From Alcanivorax limicola (GTDB lineage: Bacteria > Pseudomonadota > Gammaproteobacteria > Pseudomonadales > Alcanivoracaceae): a DNA stretch of 64,000 bases. The stretch lies in NCBI RefSeq assembly GCF_019931215.1, contig NZ_JAIOUB010000001.1, positions 1,271,955-1,335,954 of the forward strand. The letters are read 5' to 3'. The notes under the pieces are model-generated. The model ran no database searches. It was not told where the DNA came from and saw nothing but the letters and a program-made list of their open reading frames with translations. Positions 1-10,098 of the stretch are shown here, one piece after another; within the stretch, counting starts at the first letter, position 1; each line of letters begins with the position of its first letter. The position numbers were made by a program, and so were the translations under genes.

Positions 1-912
1 GACAATGGTCAGGTGATCACCGGTACCTTTGATGTGAACGCTGAAGTCGCGACCTTCCAGCCAGACGCGCCTCTGGTCATGCAGGAAAACTATGATGTGG
101 CCATCACGACCAACATCCGCGACCTGGCCGGCAACTCCCTGGAAGCACCGTTCAACAGCGAGTTCCGCACCGGCGGTGTGGTTGTCCTGCTGAACGACGA
201 ACTGATCAGCCAGATCCCGGGGCTGGGCGACCTGCTGAACACTATCGGTGACACCCTGCTCGGCAACCTGGAGCTCAGCGACGGTGAAGGCGGCACTGGC
301 AGCCTCGACAACCTGCTGATCATCAAACTGCCCCTGGTGCCCGGCATTCCGGAAGGCGGCCTGGATGGCTTCGACGGTGTGCAGTTCGAAGACACATTGA
401 TCGCTATCTGTGATCCCTCCACGCCGGGTGAAAACTGCACCCTGGCGCTGGATATCGCACTGGATCCGCTGGCACTGCAGGAGCTGGCAGATGCCTTCAC
501 CGGCGGCGACCCGGAGCAGATCCCGGGCCTGCTGGCAGAAGCACTGATTGGCGAGGGCGGCTTCCTGGGTATCAACCTGGACATCCTTGAGCCCAACGGC
601 CTGGGCGTGCTGCCTGGCCCACTGGAAGACGCACTGAACATGGTGCTGGGTGAGTTGCAAGGCGGCCTGGATCAGGTGCCCGTGCTCAACGAGCTGTTCG
701 CCAACTTTGGTGTCGAGGCGCTGGTCCAGGCCAGCTTGCTCAACGGTGCGCTACTGGATGCTGATGTCGGCAACCTGCTGGCTGTCAACATCCTGGATCT
801 GTCAACCGGCAACCTGATTGATCTCAGCGGCGGCCTCGTGGACGCACTGGATCCGGTCCTGGACCCCTTGTCTGAAATTCTCTGCGCCATCCGCTTGCTG
901 TGCAGCAACTGA
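1..912 (+). CDS. Ig-like domain exported protein, 3' part only
   Basis: The frame is open from base 1, so the true start lies outside the window. The first 55 or so visible residues resemble the end of an SbsA-type bacterial Ig-like (Big_5) domain: an extended strand, then 'AITTNIRDLAGNSLEAPF' and 'SEFRTGG'. The remaining 240 residues are rich in Leu, Gly, Asp and Pro, with repeated short patterns such as 'GDLLNTIGDTLLGNLELSDG' and 'VDALDPVLDPLSEIL', and few charged basic residues. Cysteines occur as two pairs (CDPSTPGENC, and C..RLLC at the end), which suits disulfides outside the cytoplasm. No catalytic motif is visible. A surface or secreted adhesin-like role is inference only. A clear terminator follows about 60 bp downstream. 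Confidence 0.75.
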   Translation, partial: DNGQVITGTFDVNAEVATFQPDAPLVMQENYDVAITTNIRDLAGNSLEAPFNSEFRTGGVVVLLNDELISQIPGLGDLLNTIGDTLLGNLELSDGEGGTGSLDNLLIIKLPLVPGIPEGGLDGFDGVQFEDTLIAICDPSTPGENCTLALDIALDPLALQELADAFTGGDPEQIPGLLAEALIGEGGFLGINLDILEPNGLGVLPGPLEDALNMVLGELQGGLDQVPVLNELFANFGVEALVQASLLNGALLDADVGNLLAVNILDLSTGNLIDLSGGLVDALDPVLDPLSEILCAIRLLCSN

Positions 913-971
913 TCGCAGATGTGAAAGTATGAATAACTGAGTTTGACTCCCGCATACATTATGCGGCTTCC

Positions 972-1004
972 AGGCGCCTCTTCCCTCAGAGGCGCCTTTT
1001 TTTT
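972..1004 (+). terminator. Rho-independent terminator
   Basis: A perfect 9-bp stem AGGCGCCTC/GAGGCGCCT with an 8-nt loop is followed directly by eight T residues. It closes the transcript of the Ig-like gene. Confidence 0.9.
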
Positions 1005-1114
1005 GTGTCGCAGTTGCCTTACGGCCAGCCTCGTCCGGCGAGGAAGTCATTGTGAGCTGTTAACGCCAGCGCATAATCAATCCCCACTTCTTCCGCATAA
1101 CGAGGGATTCCGAT

Positions 1115-2422
1115 ATGGCCAAAGATGCCGTTGGCTACGCCCTGACCGGGCTGAACAAAATGGCCAGTTCCAACCTGCTCGACCGCCTCGGACTGCGTCG
1201 ATTGATCGAGCGCGTCGCCTATTCACTCACGCGCACCGGGTTTCGTGTCATCACTACGTCTGCACGCACATTCGGCAACAGCAAAAAGCTGGATAAGCCA
1301 GAGCGCCTGACCGCGCCGGGACACACTACCGATCTGTTTGACCTGAACATCACGGACGAACAGCAGATGATCCGTGATTCAGTCAAGGGCTTTGCGCAGG
1401 AAGTACTACGCCCCCGCGGCGAAGAGGCCGATGCGGCGCAGCGCACCAGCGATGAGACGCTGGCCGCAGCGCTGGAGCTGGGCCTGAATTTCTTTGCCGT
1501 ACCGGAATCGCTGGGCGGCGCCGCCAGTGAAAGATCGCCGGTCACCACCATGCTTGTCGCCGAGGATCTCGGCTGGGGAGACATGGGTCAGGCTGTAGCC
1601 ATTCTATCGCCCATGGGCGTGGCCAATGCGCTGACCCAATGGGGCTCAGCGGACCAGCAAGCGCGTTACCTGCCGGCTTTTGCGGGCGAAGCGCCCCCCA
1701 AGGCCGCCATCGCCGTCACCGAAGCGCAGCTGATGTTCGATCCCATGAACCTGAGCACCACAGCCGTGCGCAACGGTGACAACTATGTGCTCAACGGCAC
1801 CAAGGCCATGGTGCCGCTGGCGGCCGAGGCCGAACTGTTTCTGGTAGCCGCCCAGACCGAAGACGGCCCCGCCGTATTCATCGTGGAAGGCGGCACCGAG
1901 GGACTCAGCGCGGGTGAAGACCCCGCCATGGGCGTGCGTGCCAGCGGCCAGCGGCCGCTGATTCTGGAAAATGTCACGGTATCCGCTGCACAACGTCTCG
2001 GCGCCGATGACTTTGATTATCGTGCCTTCATTGATCTGGGCACCCTCGCCTGGTGCGCCCTGGCGGTAGGCAACTGCCAGGCGGTGCTGGATTACGTTGT
2101 GCCCTACTGCAACGAGCGCAAGGCATTTGGCGAACCCATCAGCTATCGCCAGGCTGTGGCATTCCTGATTGCTGACATGGCGATCGAAGTGGATGCCATG
2201 CGCATGCTGGTCTGGCGTGCGGTAAGCCGCGCCGAACAGGGCAAGGACTTCAAACGCGAAGCGCATATCGCGCGCACGCTGTGCAAGGAAAAGGCCATGA
2301 AGATCGGCACCGATGGCGTGCAGCTGCTCGGCGGCCACGGCTTCACCCATGAATACCCTGTTGAACGCTGGTACCGCGACCTCCGGGCCGTGGGTGTCAT
2401 GTTCAGCGGCCTGCATCTTTGA
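1115..2422 (+). CDS. Acyl-CoA dehydrogenase family protein, lacking the usual catalytic-Glu segment
   Basis: A 435-residue flavoprotein of the acyl-CoA dehydrogenase fold. The ATG follows GAGGGA with good spacing. Residues 1-60 are a basic amphipathic extension not typical of soluble family members. The family N-terminal domain starts near 'ITDEQQMIRDSVKGFAQEVL'. The middle beta domain and C-terminal helical bundle end in 'GGHGFTHEYPVERWYRDLRA'. Active family members normally continue into a segment like (I/F)(Y/F)EGTxxIQ carrying the catalytic Glu. Here the protein instead stops after 'VGVMFSGLHL', with no Glu there. The FAD/substrate loop is also poor: 'AIAVTEAQLMFDP' replaces the ITEPxAGSD-type motif. 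The next gene starts 19 bp downstream and has both motifs, so the two may form a heteromeric enzyme. A defect in beta-oxidation specificity versus a structural subunit cannot be told from sequence. Confidence 0.85.
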   Translation: MAKDAVGYALTGLNKMASSNLLDRLGLRRLIERVAYSLTRTGFRVITTSARTFGNSKKLDKPERLTAPGHTTDLFDLNITDEQQMIRDSVKGFAQEVLRPRGEEADAAQRTSDETLAAALELGLNFFAVPESLGGAASERSPVTTMLVAEDLGWGDMGQAVAILSPMGVANALTQWGSADQQARYLPAFAGEAPPKAAIAVTEAQLMFDPMNLSTTAVRNGDNYVLNGTKAMVPLAAEAELFLVAAQTEDGPAVFIVEGGTEGLSAGEDPAMGVRASGQRPLILENVTVSAAQRLGADDFDYRAFIDLGTLAWCALAVGNCQAVLDYVVPYCNERKAFGEPISYRQAVAFLIADMAIEVDAMRMLVWRAVSRAEQGKDFKREAHIARTLCKEKAMKIGTDGVQLLGGHGFTHEYPVERWYRDLRAVGVMFSGLHL

Positions 2423-2441
2423 TCAGCGGAGGAGCACGACA

Positions 2442-3650
2442 ATGAATTTCGATCTGCCGAAAAAAATCAGACCGCTGGTTAACAATGCGCATCAGGTTGC
2501 CCTGAGTGTATTCCGGCCCATCTCACGCAAGTATGACCGTGCCGAGCATGAATACCCGAAAGAGCTGGATATGCTCGCCTCGGTACTCGACGGTATGAAC
2601 GACGGTGATCCTGCCTCCAGCGCCGGCGCCAGCCAGACCGGCAAGGGACGCAGCAAGGACACCGCCACCGGCGTCAAGAATGGCGCCAACATGACCACCT
2701 GCCTGGGCGCACTGGAGCTGTGCTACGGCGATGTGGGCCTGTTGCTGTCCATGCCCCGGCAAGGTCTTGGCAATGCCGCCATTGCGGCTGTCGCCAACGA
2801 CGAGCAATTGCAGCGCTTCAAGGGCAAGTGGGCCGCGATGGCCATCACCGAGCCCGGCGCCGGCTCTGACTCTGCCGCGATTCGCACCACCGCGAAGGAA
2901 GATGGCGACCACTATGTGCTTAACGGCGAAAAGATCTATGTAACCTCCGGCGAGCGGGCGGACTGTGTGGTCGTCTGGGCCTCACTCGATCCGGCCCTGG
3001 GCCGCGCAGCGATCAAGTCCTTCGTCGTGGAATGGGGCACACCGGGCATGGAGCTGGCGCGCCTGGAGAAGAAGCTCGGCATTCGCGCGTCCGATACGGC
3101 AGCGATCAATTTCAATGATTGTCGCGTGCCGAAGGAAAACCTGCTCGGCAACCCGGAAGTCGATGTCGCCAAGGGCTTTGCCGGAGTGATGGAAACTTTC
3201 GACAATACGCGACCGCTGGTGGCCTGTTTCGCACTGGGTTGCGCCAAGGCGGCACTGGACCGCACCCGCGAACTGCTGGCCGGGCACGTCAACCTGGATT
3301 ACGAAAAGCCCATTGGCAACGTGAGCGCGGTAGAAGCCGAGCTGTACACCATGGAAGCCGAATGGGAGGCCGCCTATCTGCTGACGGTGAAAGCCGCCTG
3401 GATGGCCGACAACCGCATTGCCAACTCGGTCGAAGCGTCCATCTCGAAAGCCAAGGCGGGGCGCGTCGGCAACTACATCACCCTGCGCTGTGTGGAGTTG
3501 TGCGGCACCCTGGGTTACACCGAGCACGAGTTGCTGGAGAAATGGGCGCGGGATTCGAAAATTCTCGATATCTTTGAAGGCACGCAACAGATCCAGCTGC
3601 TGATCATCGCTCGCCGCCTGCTGGGGCTCAGCTCCCGCGAACTGAAATAA
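2442..3650 (+). CDS. Acyl-CoA dehydrogenase
   Basis: A 402-residue acyl-CoA dehydrogenase, predicted to catalyse FAD-dependent alpha,beta-dehydrogenation of an acyl-CoA in beta-oxidation. The ATG follows GGAGGAG at normal spacing; a longer frame upstream overlaps the previous gene and is not used. Residues about 130-145 carry 'MAITEPGAGSDSAAIRTT', the FAD and substrate loop. 'YVTSGE' follows. The C-terminus has 'LDIFEGTQQIQ' with the conserved Glu expected to be the catalytic base. The N-terminal region has a Gly/Ser/Ala-rich loop around 'DPASSAGASQTGKGRSKD'. It is almost certainly co-transcribed with the preceding dehydrogenase (19-bp gap). Substrate length is not predictable. Confidence 0.9.
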   Translation: MNFDLPKKIRPLVNNAHQVALSVFRPISRKYDRAEHEYPKELDMLASVLDGMNDGDPASSAGASQTGKGRSKDTATGVKNGANMTTCLGALELCYGDVGLLLSMPRQGLGNAAIAAVANDEQLQRFKGKWAAMAITEPGAGSDSAAIRTTAKEDGDHYVLNGEKIYVTSGERADCVVVWASLDPALGRAAIKSFVVEWGTPGMELARLEKKLGIRASDTAAINFNDCRVPKENLLGNPEVDVAKGFAGVMETFDNTRPLVACFALGCAKAALDRTRELLAGHVNLDYEKPIGNVSAVEAELYTMEAEWEAAYLLTVKAAWMADNRIANSVEASISKAKAGRVGNYITLRCVELCGTLGYTEHELLEKWARDSKILDIFEGTQQIQLLIIARRLLGLSSRELK

Positions 3651-3828
3651 CGGTGCAGCGCTGACACAACAAGGTGCCCGCGCAACAGAGTGCCCGGCCT
3701 TCACGGGCCGCGCATCCTGTTGCTGCCCGGCTCTGATACTATCGCCTGACTTCAGGGCGCTCATCTGGCACAACGCACACCAATCGACGCATAATCAGTC
3801 TCTGACAAGGACAGCCGGAGACTCCCCC

Positions 3829-4239
3829 ATGCGCAAGATGCCTGCCCCCTGCATACGACTATTGAGTCTGTCCGCCCTGCTCTCCGCCTCGCTATTCATG
3901 GCCAGCGGCTGCGATGACAGCAGTGCACGGCAAGCACCGGCTGTGTCGACGCCCGTGATACTGCCGCCGGCCGAAACACCGACACTGAGACAGAATACGA
4001 CCACCGATCCACTGAACCGAATCCGCTATCACTGCACGAATGATCTGGTTGTGACCGTCGAATATGGCGGCGACAGCGCCACGCTGACCCTGGCGAATGA
4101 ATCGCACGTGTTGATGCAGGAACCCTCCGGCTCGGGGGCACGGTACAGCAACAAGGATGTGTCGTGGCATGCCAGAGAGCAGGAAGCCATGCTCAGCGCT
4201 GGCGACGATGCCCGGATCTGCCTGCAACTGGCACGATAA
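3829..4239 (+). CDS. MliC-like lysozyme inhibitor lipoprotein
   Basis: A 136-residue predicted outer-membrane lipoprotein. The signal peptide runs to a lipobox 'MASGC' with Cys28 as the lipidation site. The mature part holds an MliC-type domain (membrane-bound inhibitor of c-type lysozyme, PF09864): 'IRYHC' at the start, a beta strand 'VVTVEYGGDSATLTL', then the diagnostic 'GSGARYSNKDVSWHAREQEAML' region (SGxxY plus a W/K-like loop) and a closing Cys in 'ICLQL'. The two mature-domain cysteines would form the family disulfide. The gene stands alone, with a short GC hairpin just after its stop. Confidence 0.8.
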   Translation: MRKMPAPCIRLLSLSALLSASLFMASGCDDSSARQAPAVSTPVILPPAETPTLRQNTTTDPLNRIRYHCTNDLVVTVEYGGDSATLTLANESHVLMQEPSGSGARYSNKDVSWHAREQEAMLSAGDDARICLQLAR

Positions 4240-4400
4240 CGCGGGCACCGCCGCCCGCCTGACCTCAACGATTGGCCGACGCGCCTGTGAAGATGCGCCA
4301 ATTCGCCACAAAATGGTCACAAATGACCACCCGTGGCGGCGCCTGCTTGTGTATGCTTACGCCCAGCCAAAAAAAGGACGACAGGGTGAGGGGGGTTCTC

Positions 4401-4739
4401 ATGAGAGCGGTGATCACAGGCATGACAAGCGCTCTGACAGGGCTGATGATGCTGACCGGTGCAGCACAGGCTGCCAGCGGCGGCACCGTGATTCTCAGCC
4501 AGCAAGAGTGCGGCTATATCATGGTCAATCTCGGTGGCGGCAGCCAGGCACTGCTGAAACTGATTCGTGGCGAGGCGCCTCGCCCGGGTGACCGGGTCGA
4601 CAGCGAGAGCGCTCTGCAAGTGCGCGAATTTGCCGATTTCACCAACCGTCGCGACCAGCAGGAAATCACCGTCTGGGTTGATATGATCGACCGTTCTTCG
4701 CACCGTGCGCTGGGGCGTTACGGCCAGTACTGTAATTAA
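4401..4739 (+). CDS. Small secreted protein of unknown function
   Basis: A 112-residue protein whose ATG follows GTGAGGGGGG. An upstream in-frame ATG at 4272 would put 43 polar residues ahead of a clean signal peptide, so it is rejected. The signal peptide ends near 'GAAQA|ASGG'. The mature protein has two cysteines, 'QECGYIM' early and 'YCN' at the extreme C-terminus, probably a disulfide. There is no recognisable domain. It lies tail to tail with fadH. Confidence 0.65.
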   Translation: MRAVITGMTSALTGLMMLTGAAQAASGGTVILSQQECGYIMVNLGGGSQALLKLIRGEAPRPGDRVDSESALQVREFADFTNRRDQQEITVWVDMIDRSSHRALGRYGQYCN

Positions 4740-4779
4740 TCAGGTGCCGGCACTAATCAGGTACTGAAATGAATTAACC

Positions 4780-4795
4780 GGGCCATCCCTGGCCC
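4780..4795. terminator. Short hairpin between convergent genes
   Basis: GGGCCA-TCCC-TGGCCC, a perfect 6-bp stem in the 69-bp gap between the secreted protein and fadH. There is no T run on either side, so terminator function is uncertain. Confidence 0.35.
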
Positions 4796-4808
4796 TGTGA
4801 TCCGTTTG

Positions 4809-6950
<2,142 letters not shown>

Positions 6951-6966
6951 CTCAAAGGGATGCACT

Positions 6967-7578
6967 ATGGCCACCCACCAGGACAAGCCTGGCTACCACC
7001 ACGGCGATCTGCGCGCCGCGCTGCTGCGCGAGGCAGACCAGCTGCTGCGTGAAGACGGCATCGGCGGCATGAGCCTGCGCAAACTGGCGGAGCGCACCGG
7101 CGTCTCCCGCATGGCGCCCTATCACCACTTCCGCGACAAGAATGCCCTGCTCAGCGCCCTGGCGGAGGAAGGCTTCCGCGATCTGAAAGCCATGATTGAC
7201 AACGCGCGCCTTGGCACCGGCAACGATCCCGCTGAGGGGCTACGTGATTTTGTCCGGGATTATCTGCGCTTTGCCACCGATCACCCGGAGCGTTACGAAC
7301 TCATGTTCGGGCGCCCCCTGTGGAAAAGCGGCGAGCCCACCGACGCCCTGCGCGACACAGCGTTCGCCGCCTTTCGACACTATGCCGACCGGATTGCAGG
7401 GCTGTTTCAGAACGGGACGCTACCGGAAGGCAGCAAACCGTTACGGCTGGCGCAGGCCAGTTGGGCAACGCTGCACGGGCTGTGCAAATTGCTCAACGAC
7501 GGCATCTATGTGGATCGTCAGGATATGGAAGAAGTCAGTGAGGAAGCGGTGCGGTTGATGTTGGCGGTGTTGCGTTAG
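6967..7578 (+). CDS. TetR/AcrR family transcriptional regulator
   Basis: A 203-residue regulator whose ATG follows AAGGGA. Residues 10-60 form the TetR helix-turn-helix: 'LREDGIGGMSLRKLAERTGV' then 'SRMAPYHHFRDKNALLSAL'. The C-terminal part ('DYLRFATDHPERYELMFG...') resembles the TetR_C_33/WHG ligand domain. It is divergent from fadH and shares 112 bp with it that contain three half-sites of one palindrome. Autoregulation and repression of fadH are therefore likely, with a fatty acyl-CoA as a plausible ligand (inference). Confidence 0.9.
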   Translation: MATHQDKPGYHHGDLRAALLREADQLLREDGIGGMSLRKLAERTGVSRMAPYHHFRDKNALLSALAEEGFRDLKAMIDNARLGTGNDPAEGLRDFVRDYLRFATDHPERYELMFGRPLWKSGEPTDALRDTAFAAFRHYADRIAGLFQNGTLPEGSKPLRLAQASWATLHGLCKLLNDGIYVDRQDMEEVSEEAVRLMLAVLR

Positions 7579-7610
7579 GGATAAGGGCGCGCGCGGTATC
7601 TGCGGGTGTG

Positions 7611-7688
7611 GTGCGCTTCGCTTTGCGAAGCACACCCTACGGGAGCGATGCAGGGTGTGCTGAGCGCAGCGAATCGGACTGGCGCACC
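7611..7688 (+). repeat. REP-like intergenic hairpin, copy A
   Basis: A 78-bp sequence beginning GTGCGCTTCGC, with a central imperfect hairpin GCACACCCTAC...AGGGTGTGC, ending GAATCGGACTGGCGCACC. A second copy in opposite orientation lies at 11723-11799. It fills the gap between the convergent ends of the TetR gene and the porin gene. Confidence 0.8.
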
Positions 7689-7699
7689 GGGGCACCAGC

Positions 7700-9190
7700 T
7701 CAGAATTCGAACTGGATGCGCAATGCGTACACCATGCTGGTCCAGTCTTTGGTCTCGCCCACCGGCAGGTCGCGGCTGGACGTGGAGGCATCAACATACA
7801 TGGCGTTGAACTTCACCACGATGTCGTCCACGGGATACCAGTTCACACCCAGGGTGTAATGATCCAGTTCCTGGGCACCACGCGCATCATGGTGATCCGT
7901 ATGGTCGGCATAGGCATAGCGGGCCAACAACTCCAGCGCACCAAAGCCGCCCTGATTGACCGGCTGCAACACACGGGTCTGGCCGAAATCACCGCTGAAC
8001 GCCCGATAGTTACGCCGCTCACCAGTCAGAAAGTAGCTGCTCTGCACATAGTAGCCACCGTTGGACAACGACAGGGGATCAGTGGCCGGGTCACCGGTGA
8101 AGCCGTGCGCGTTGGCGTCCCGGCGCAGATCCTGCACCAGATATTCACCCTGGAAAGACAGTGCCCCCACGCCGTAAGCCGCTTCGAGTGCATAGGTCGT
8201 AAAGTACTTCACATCCTCGAAATCACGCCGCCCGATAACCCGCCCATCAATGGCACGCGTACCCAACCGGCTGCGCATGCGGACGCTGTCATAGTCCCTG
8301 TCACGACCACGACTCTTCTCATGCACATAGGAATTACTGCGGTAGTTCGCTGACACGCCGAGGTGACTCCAGATGCCTCTGTTGACATCAACATAGGGCG
8401 CAAAGGAACTGCGACCCGCCACCGACCAGCCCTCATTGACGTCCCGGCGTCGGGACACATCTGTCCCAAACAGGCCGAGGGCCGCATACCATTCAGGCCG
8501 CAAGGTTTCATACATCACGCCGAGCTGCCTGTCAGGACGATAGGCATCGACAGGCGAGGCGCGCTCAATGAACGAGATACGGCGGGAGCTGGTGGAACTC
8601 TCCAGACTGAACGGCTCCTTGAAGTAACCGAAGGCCAGGCGCCCCTCATCAAACAGGTAGGCGACATAGGTGTTGGCGAACCGAATGCCTTCTATATCGT
8701 CACCCTCTTCAATACCGTAGGTATCCGGGTCACGAAAATCCACCTCCATCTGCCACTCCCATCGATCATAGGCGAGGCCCAGCAAGGCCAGCCGCGCGCG
8801 GCGGATGATAGTGCCGGATCGGCCAAGATCACCGCGATCAAGACGGTCGTCATCCGTGGTTTTGTACGGGTCCTGCAAGCGCGCGTGATCGAACATCACC
8901 CGGCCGCGTACGCCGAAGCGATGTGCGCCATCTGCGCTTTCTACCCGGAATTTGTTCACGCGCGTCCGTGTAAGTTCGTCTTCAATGCGCGTGGTCGGTT
9001 CGTAATTCATGCCGGGATGGCGATCCACCACCGGCGGCTCGGCGCGCAACGACGCGGCCTCAGCGTCACTGAGAATGCCTTTTTCCAGCAGCGTTCTGAT
9101 CAGATCATCGGTGGTATCTGCAAGTGCAGTAACCGGTATTGCCGACGCCATCAGCAGCAAACCTGATATCAACCTTGTCCTTATTTTCAT
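7700..9190 (-). CDS. OprP/OprO-like outer-membrane porin
   Basis: A 496-residue porin. The ATG follows GGAGGAGGG. The signal peptide ends at 'VTALA|DTT'. Next comes a short coiled segment, 'LIRTLLEKGILSDAEAASL', typical of the OprP/OprO (PF07396, phosphate-selective porin) N-terminus. The rest is alternating beta strands ('IIRRARLALLGLAYDRWEWQ', 'RLAFGYFKEPFSLE', 'GWSVAGRSSFAPY') ending in a terminal aromatic 'IQFEF', the outer-membrane insertion signal. Arg-rich strands and loops suggest an anion channel, but the exact ion cannot be read. It is divergent from a CYTH-like/SLC13 pair and preceded by an FNR/Anr box. Confidence 0.85.
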   Translation of the reverse strand: MKIRTRLISGLLLMASAIPVTALADTTDDLIRTLLEKGILSDAEAASLRAEPPVVDRHPGMNYEPTTRIEDELTRTRVNKFRVESADGAHRFGVRGRVMFDHARLQDPYKTTDDDRLDRGDLGRSGTIIRRARLALLGLAYDRWEWQMEVDFRDPDTYGIEEGDDIEGIRFANTYVAYLFDEGRLAFGYFKEPFSLESSTSSRRISFIERASPVDAYRPDRQLGVMYETLRPEWYAALGLFGTDVSRRRDVNEGWSVAGRSSFAPYVDVNRGIWSHLGVSANYRSNSYVHEKSRGRDRDYDSVRMRSRLGTRAIDGRVIGRRDFEDVKYFTTYALEAAYGVGALSFQGEYLVQDLRRDANAHGFTGDPATDPLSLSNGGYYVQSSYFLTGERRNYRAFSGDFGQTRVLQPVNQGGFGALELLARYAYADHTDHHDARGAQELDHYTLGVNWYPVDDIVVKFNAMYVDASTSSRDLPVGETKDWTSMVYALRIQFEF

Positions 9191-9264
9191 GGGAAACCCT
9201 CCTCCGGTATGCGGTGCGCACGAAACGCGGTCTCCATTAGCGCATACGTCTCCCCTCTCCCAGC

Positions 9265-9278
9265 TTGAGCCAGATCAA
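9265..9278. promoter_or_regulatory. FNR/Anr box 1 (porin side)
   Basis: TTGAG-CCAG-ATCAA matches the consensus TTGAT-N4-ATCAA at 9 of 10 positions. Its centre is 41.5 bp from a start point near 9230, with GCTAAT (minus strand, 9236-9241) at the -10 position. This is class II geometry for the porin gene. Confidence 0.75.
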
Positions 9279-9305
9279 TAAAGGCGGGCACCGCACCGGC
9301 AACTA

Positions 9306-9319
9306 TTGATGCAGATCAA
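9306..9319. promoter_or_regulatory. FNR/Anr box 2 (central)
   Basis: TTGAT-GCAG-ATCAA, a perfect match to the FNR/Anr consensus, between the two outer boxes. Confidence 0.8.
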
Positions 9320-9339
9320 CAAACAGCACTCCCTGTTCT

Positions 9340-9353
9340 TTGATGCAGATCAA
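9340..9353. promoter_or_regulatory. FNR/Anr box 3 (permease side)
   Basis: TTGAT-GCAG-ATCAA, a perfect consensus with the same N4 as box 2 and 34 bp from it. Its centre is 41.5 bp upstream of about 9388, with GACAAT (9376-9381) at the -10 position, so it fits class II activation of the CYTH-like gene. Confidence 0.82.
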
Positions 9354-9425
9354 GCGCGGCCTTCTCGTCGGCGTAGACAATGGGCCATGGACAGAGTGGG
9401 CAGTCAGCTGGGCGGGGACAACATC

Positions 9426-10085
9426 ATGGCAGACACCGGGAACCGCTTCGAATGGCGGGCGTTTGCAAAACACTTTGGCGCGCTCGAATACCGCCTGCTC
9501 GAGTACGGGCGCTTCATGGATATGAAAGTGAGCCAGGAGTGGTATCTGATTTCCCGTCACAATACGAATCTGAACATCAAGATCCGCGCGGGCAAACTGC
9601 AGACCAAGGCGCTTGTGCAGACACTCGGCGAACTTGAACAGTGGGCACCTGCGGGCTCAGCCACTCTGCCGGTATCTGCCGACACGTTTCAGGCACAGGT
9701 GCTTGTGCCTCTCCGCATTGCCACCGCCGGCCTGACGATGGAAACCGGGCCGGCATTGCTTGACGAGCATGACCTCAACACCCGTTTTTTTTATCGTTTT
9801 CCGGACATGATCGCTGTGGCATTGCAAAAAAAGCGCATGCGTTATGCGCTGGGCGAGCGACCCGGCGAGGACCAGACTGATAACCAGAACAAGTGCATGG
9901 GGGAACTGGTAGAGCTGGAGATCAATGGCGCCAGCCTGCAATCCCTTTGCATTGAGTCCGTACATCCGGATCAGGTGAAAGAAGCCGCCGCGCTCATCGG
10001 TCTGGATGCCTGGCGCAATCGCAGCTACGTCACGGCATTGCGCGAAACCATGGGGCTGGTGCCGCAAGCACCGCTGCTCAGATGA
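9426..10085 (+). CDS. Hypothetical protein with CYTH-like features
   Basis: About 219 residues from the ATG after GCGGGGAC. Longer in-frame starts at 9306 and 9387 overlap the FNR boxes or the predicted transcript start and are rejected. No signal peptide is seen. The layout resembles a CYTH/triphosphate-tunnel fold: an early beta strand with 'LNIKIRAGKLQTKALVQ', a central acidic strand pair, and a C-terminal 'GELVELEING...' strand followed by a helix and 'RNRSYVTAL'. The canonical N-terminal ExExK is not evident, so enzymatic activity is doubtful. It is followed 13 bp later by an SLC13-type permease and lies opposite an OprP-like porin. A role in handling the transported anion is inference. 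Confidence 0.7.
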   Translation: MADTGNRFEWRAFAKHFGALEYRLLEYGRFMDMKVSQEWYLISRHNTNLNIKIRAGKLQTKALVQTLGELEQWAPAGSATLPVSADTFQAQVLVPLRIATAGLTMETGPALLDEHDLNTRFFYRFPDMIAVALQKKRMRYALGERPGEDQTDNQNKCMGELVELEINGASLQSLCIESVHPDQVKEAAALIGLDAWRNRSYVTALRETMGLVPQAPLLR

Positions 10086-10098
10086 GTATTCAACCCGA

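Noticed and set aside
2395-2422. Frameshift as the reason for the short first acyl-CoA dehydrogenase
   Set aside because: The other two frames after 2395 do not encode an EGTxxIQ-like end, and the next gene starts normally.
2313-2441. N-terminal extension of the second acyl-CoA dehydrogenase
   Set aside because: It overlaps the previous gene; the ATG at 2442 has a strong ribosome site and the family N-terminus.
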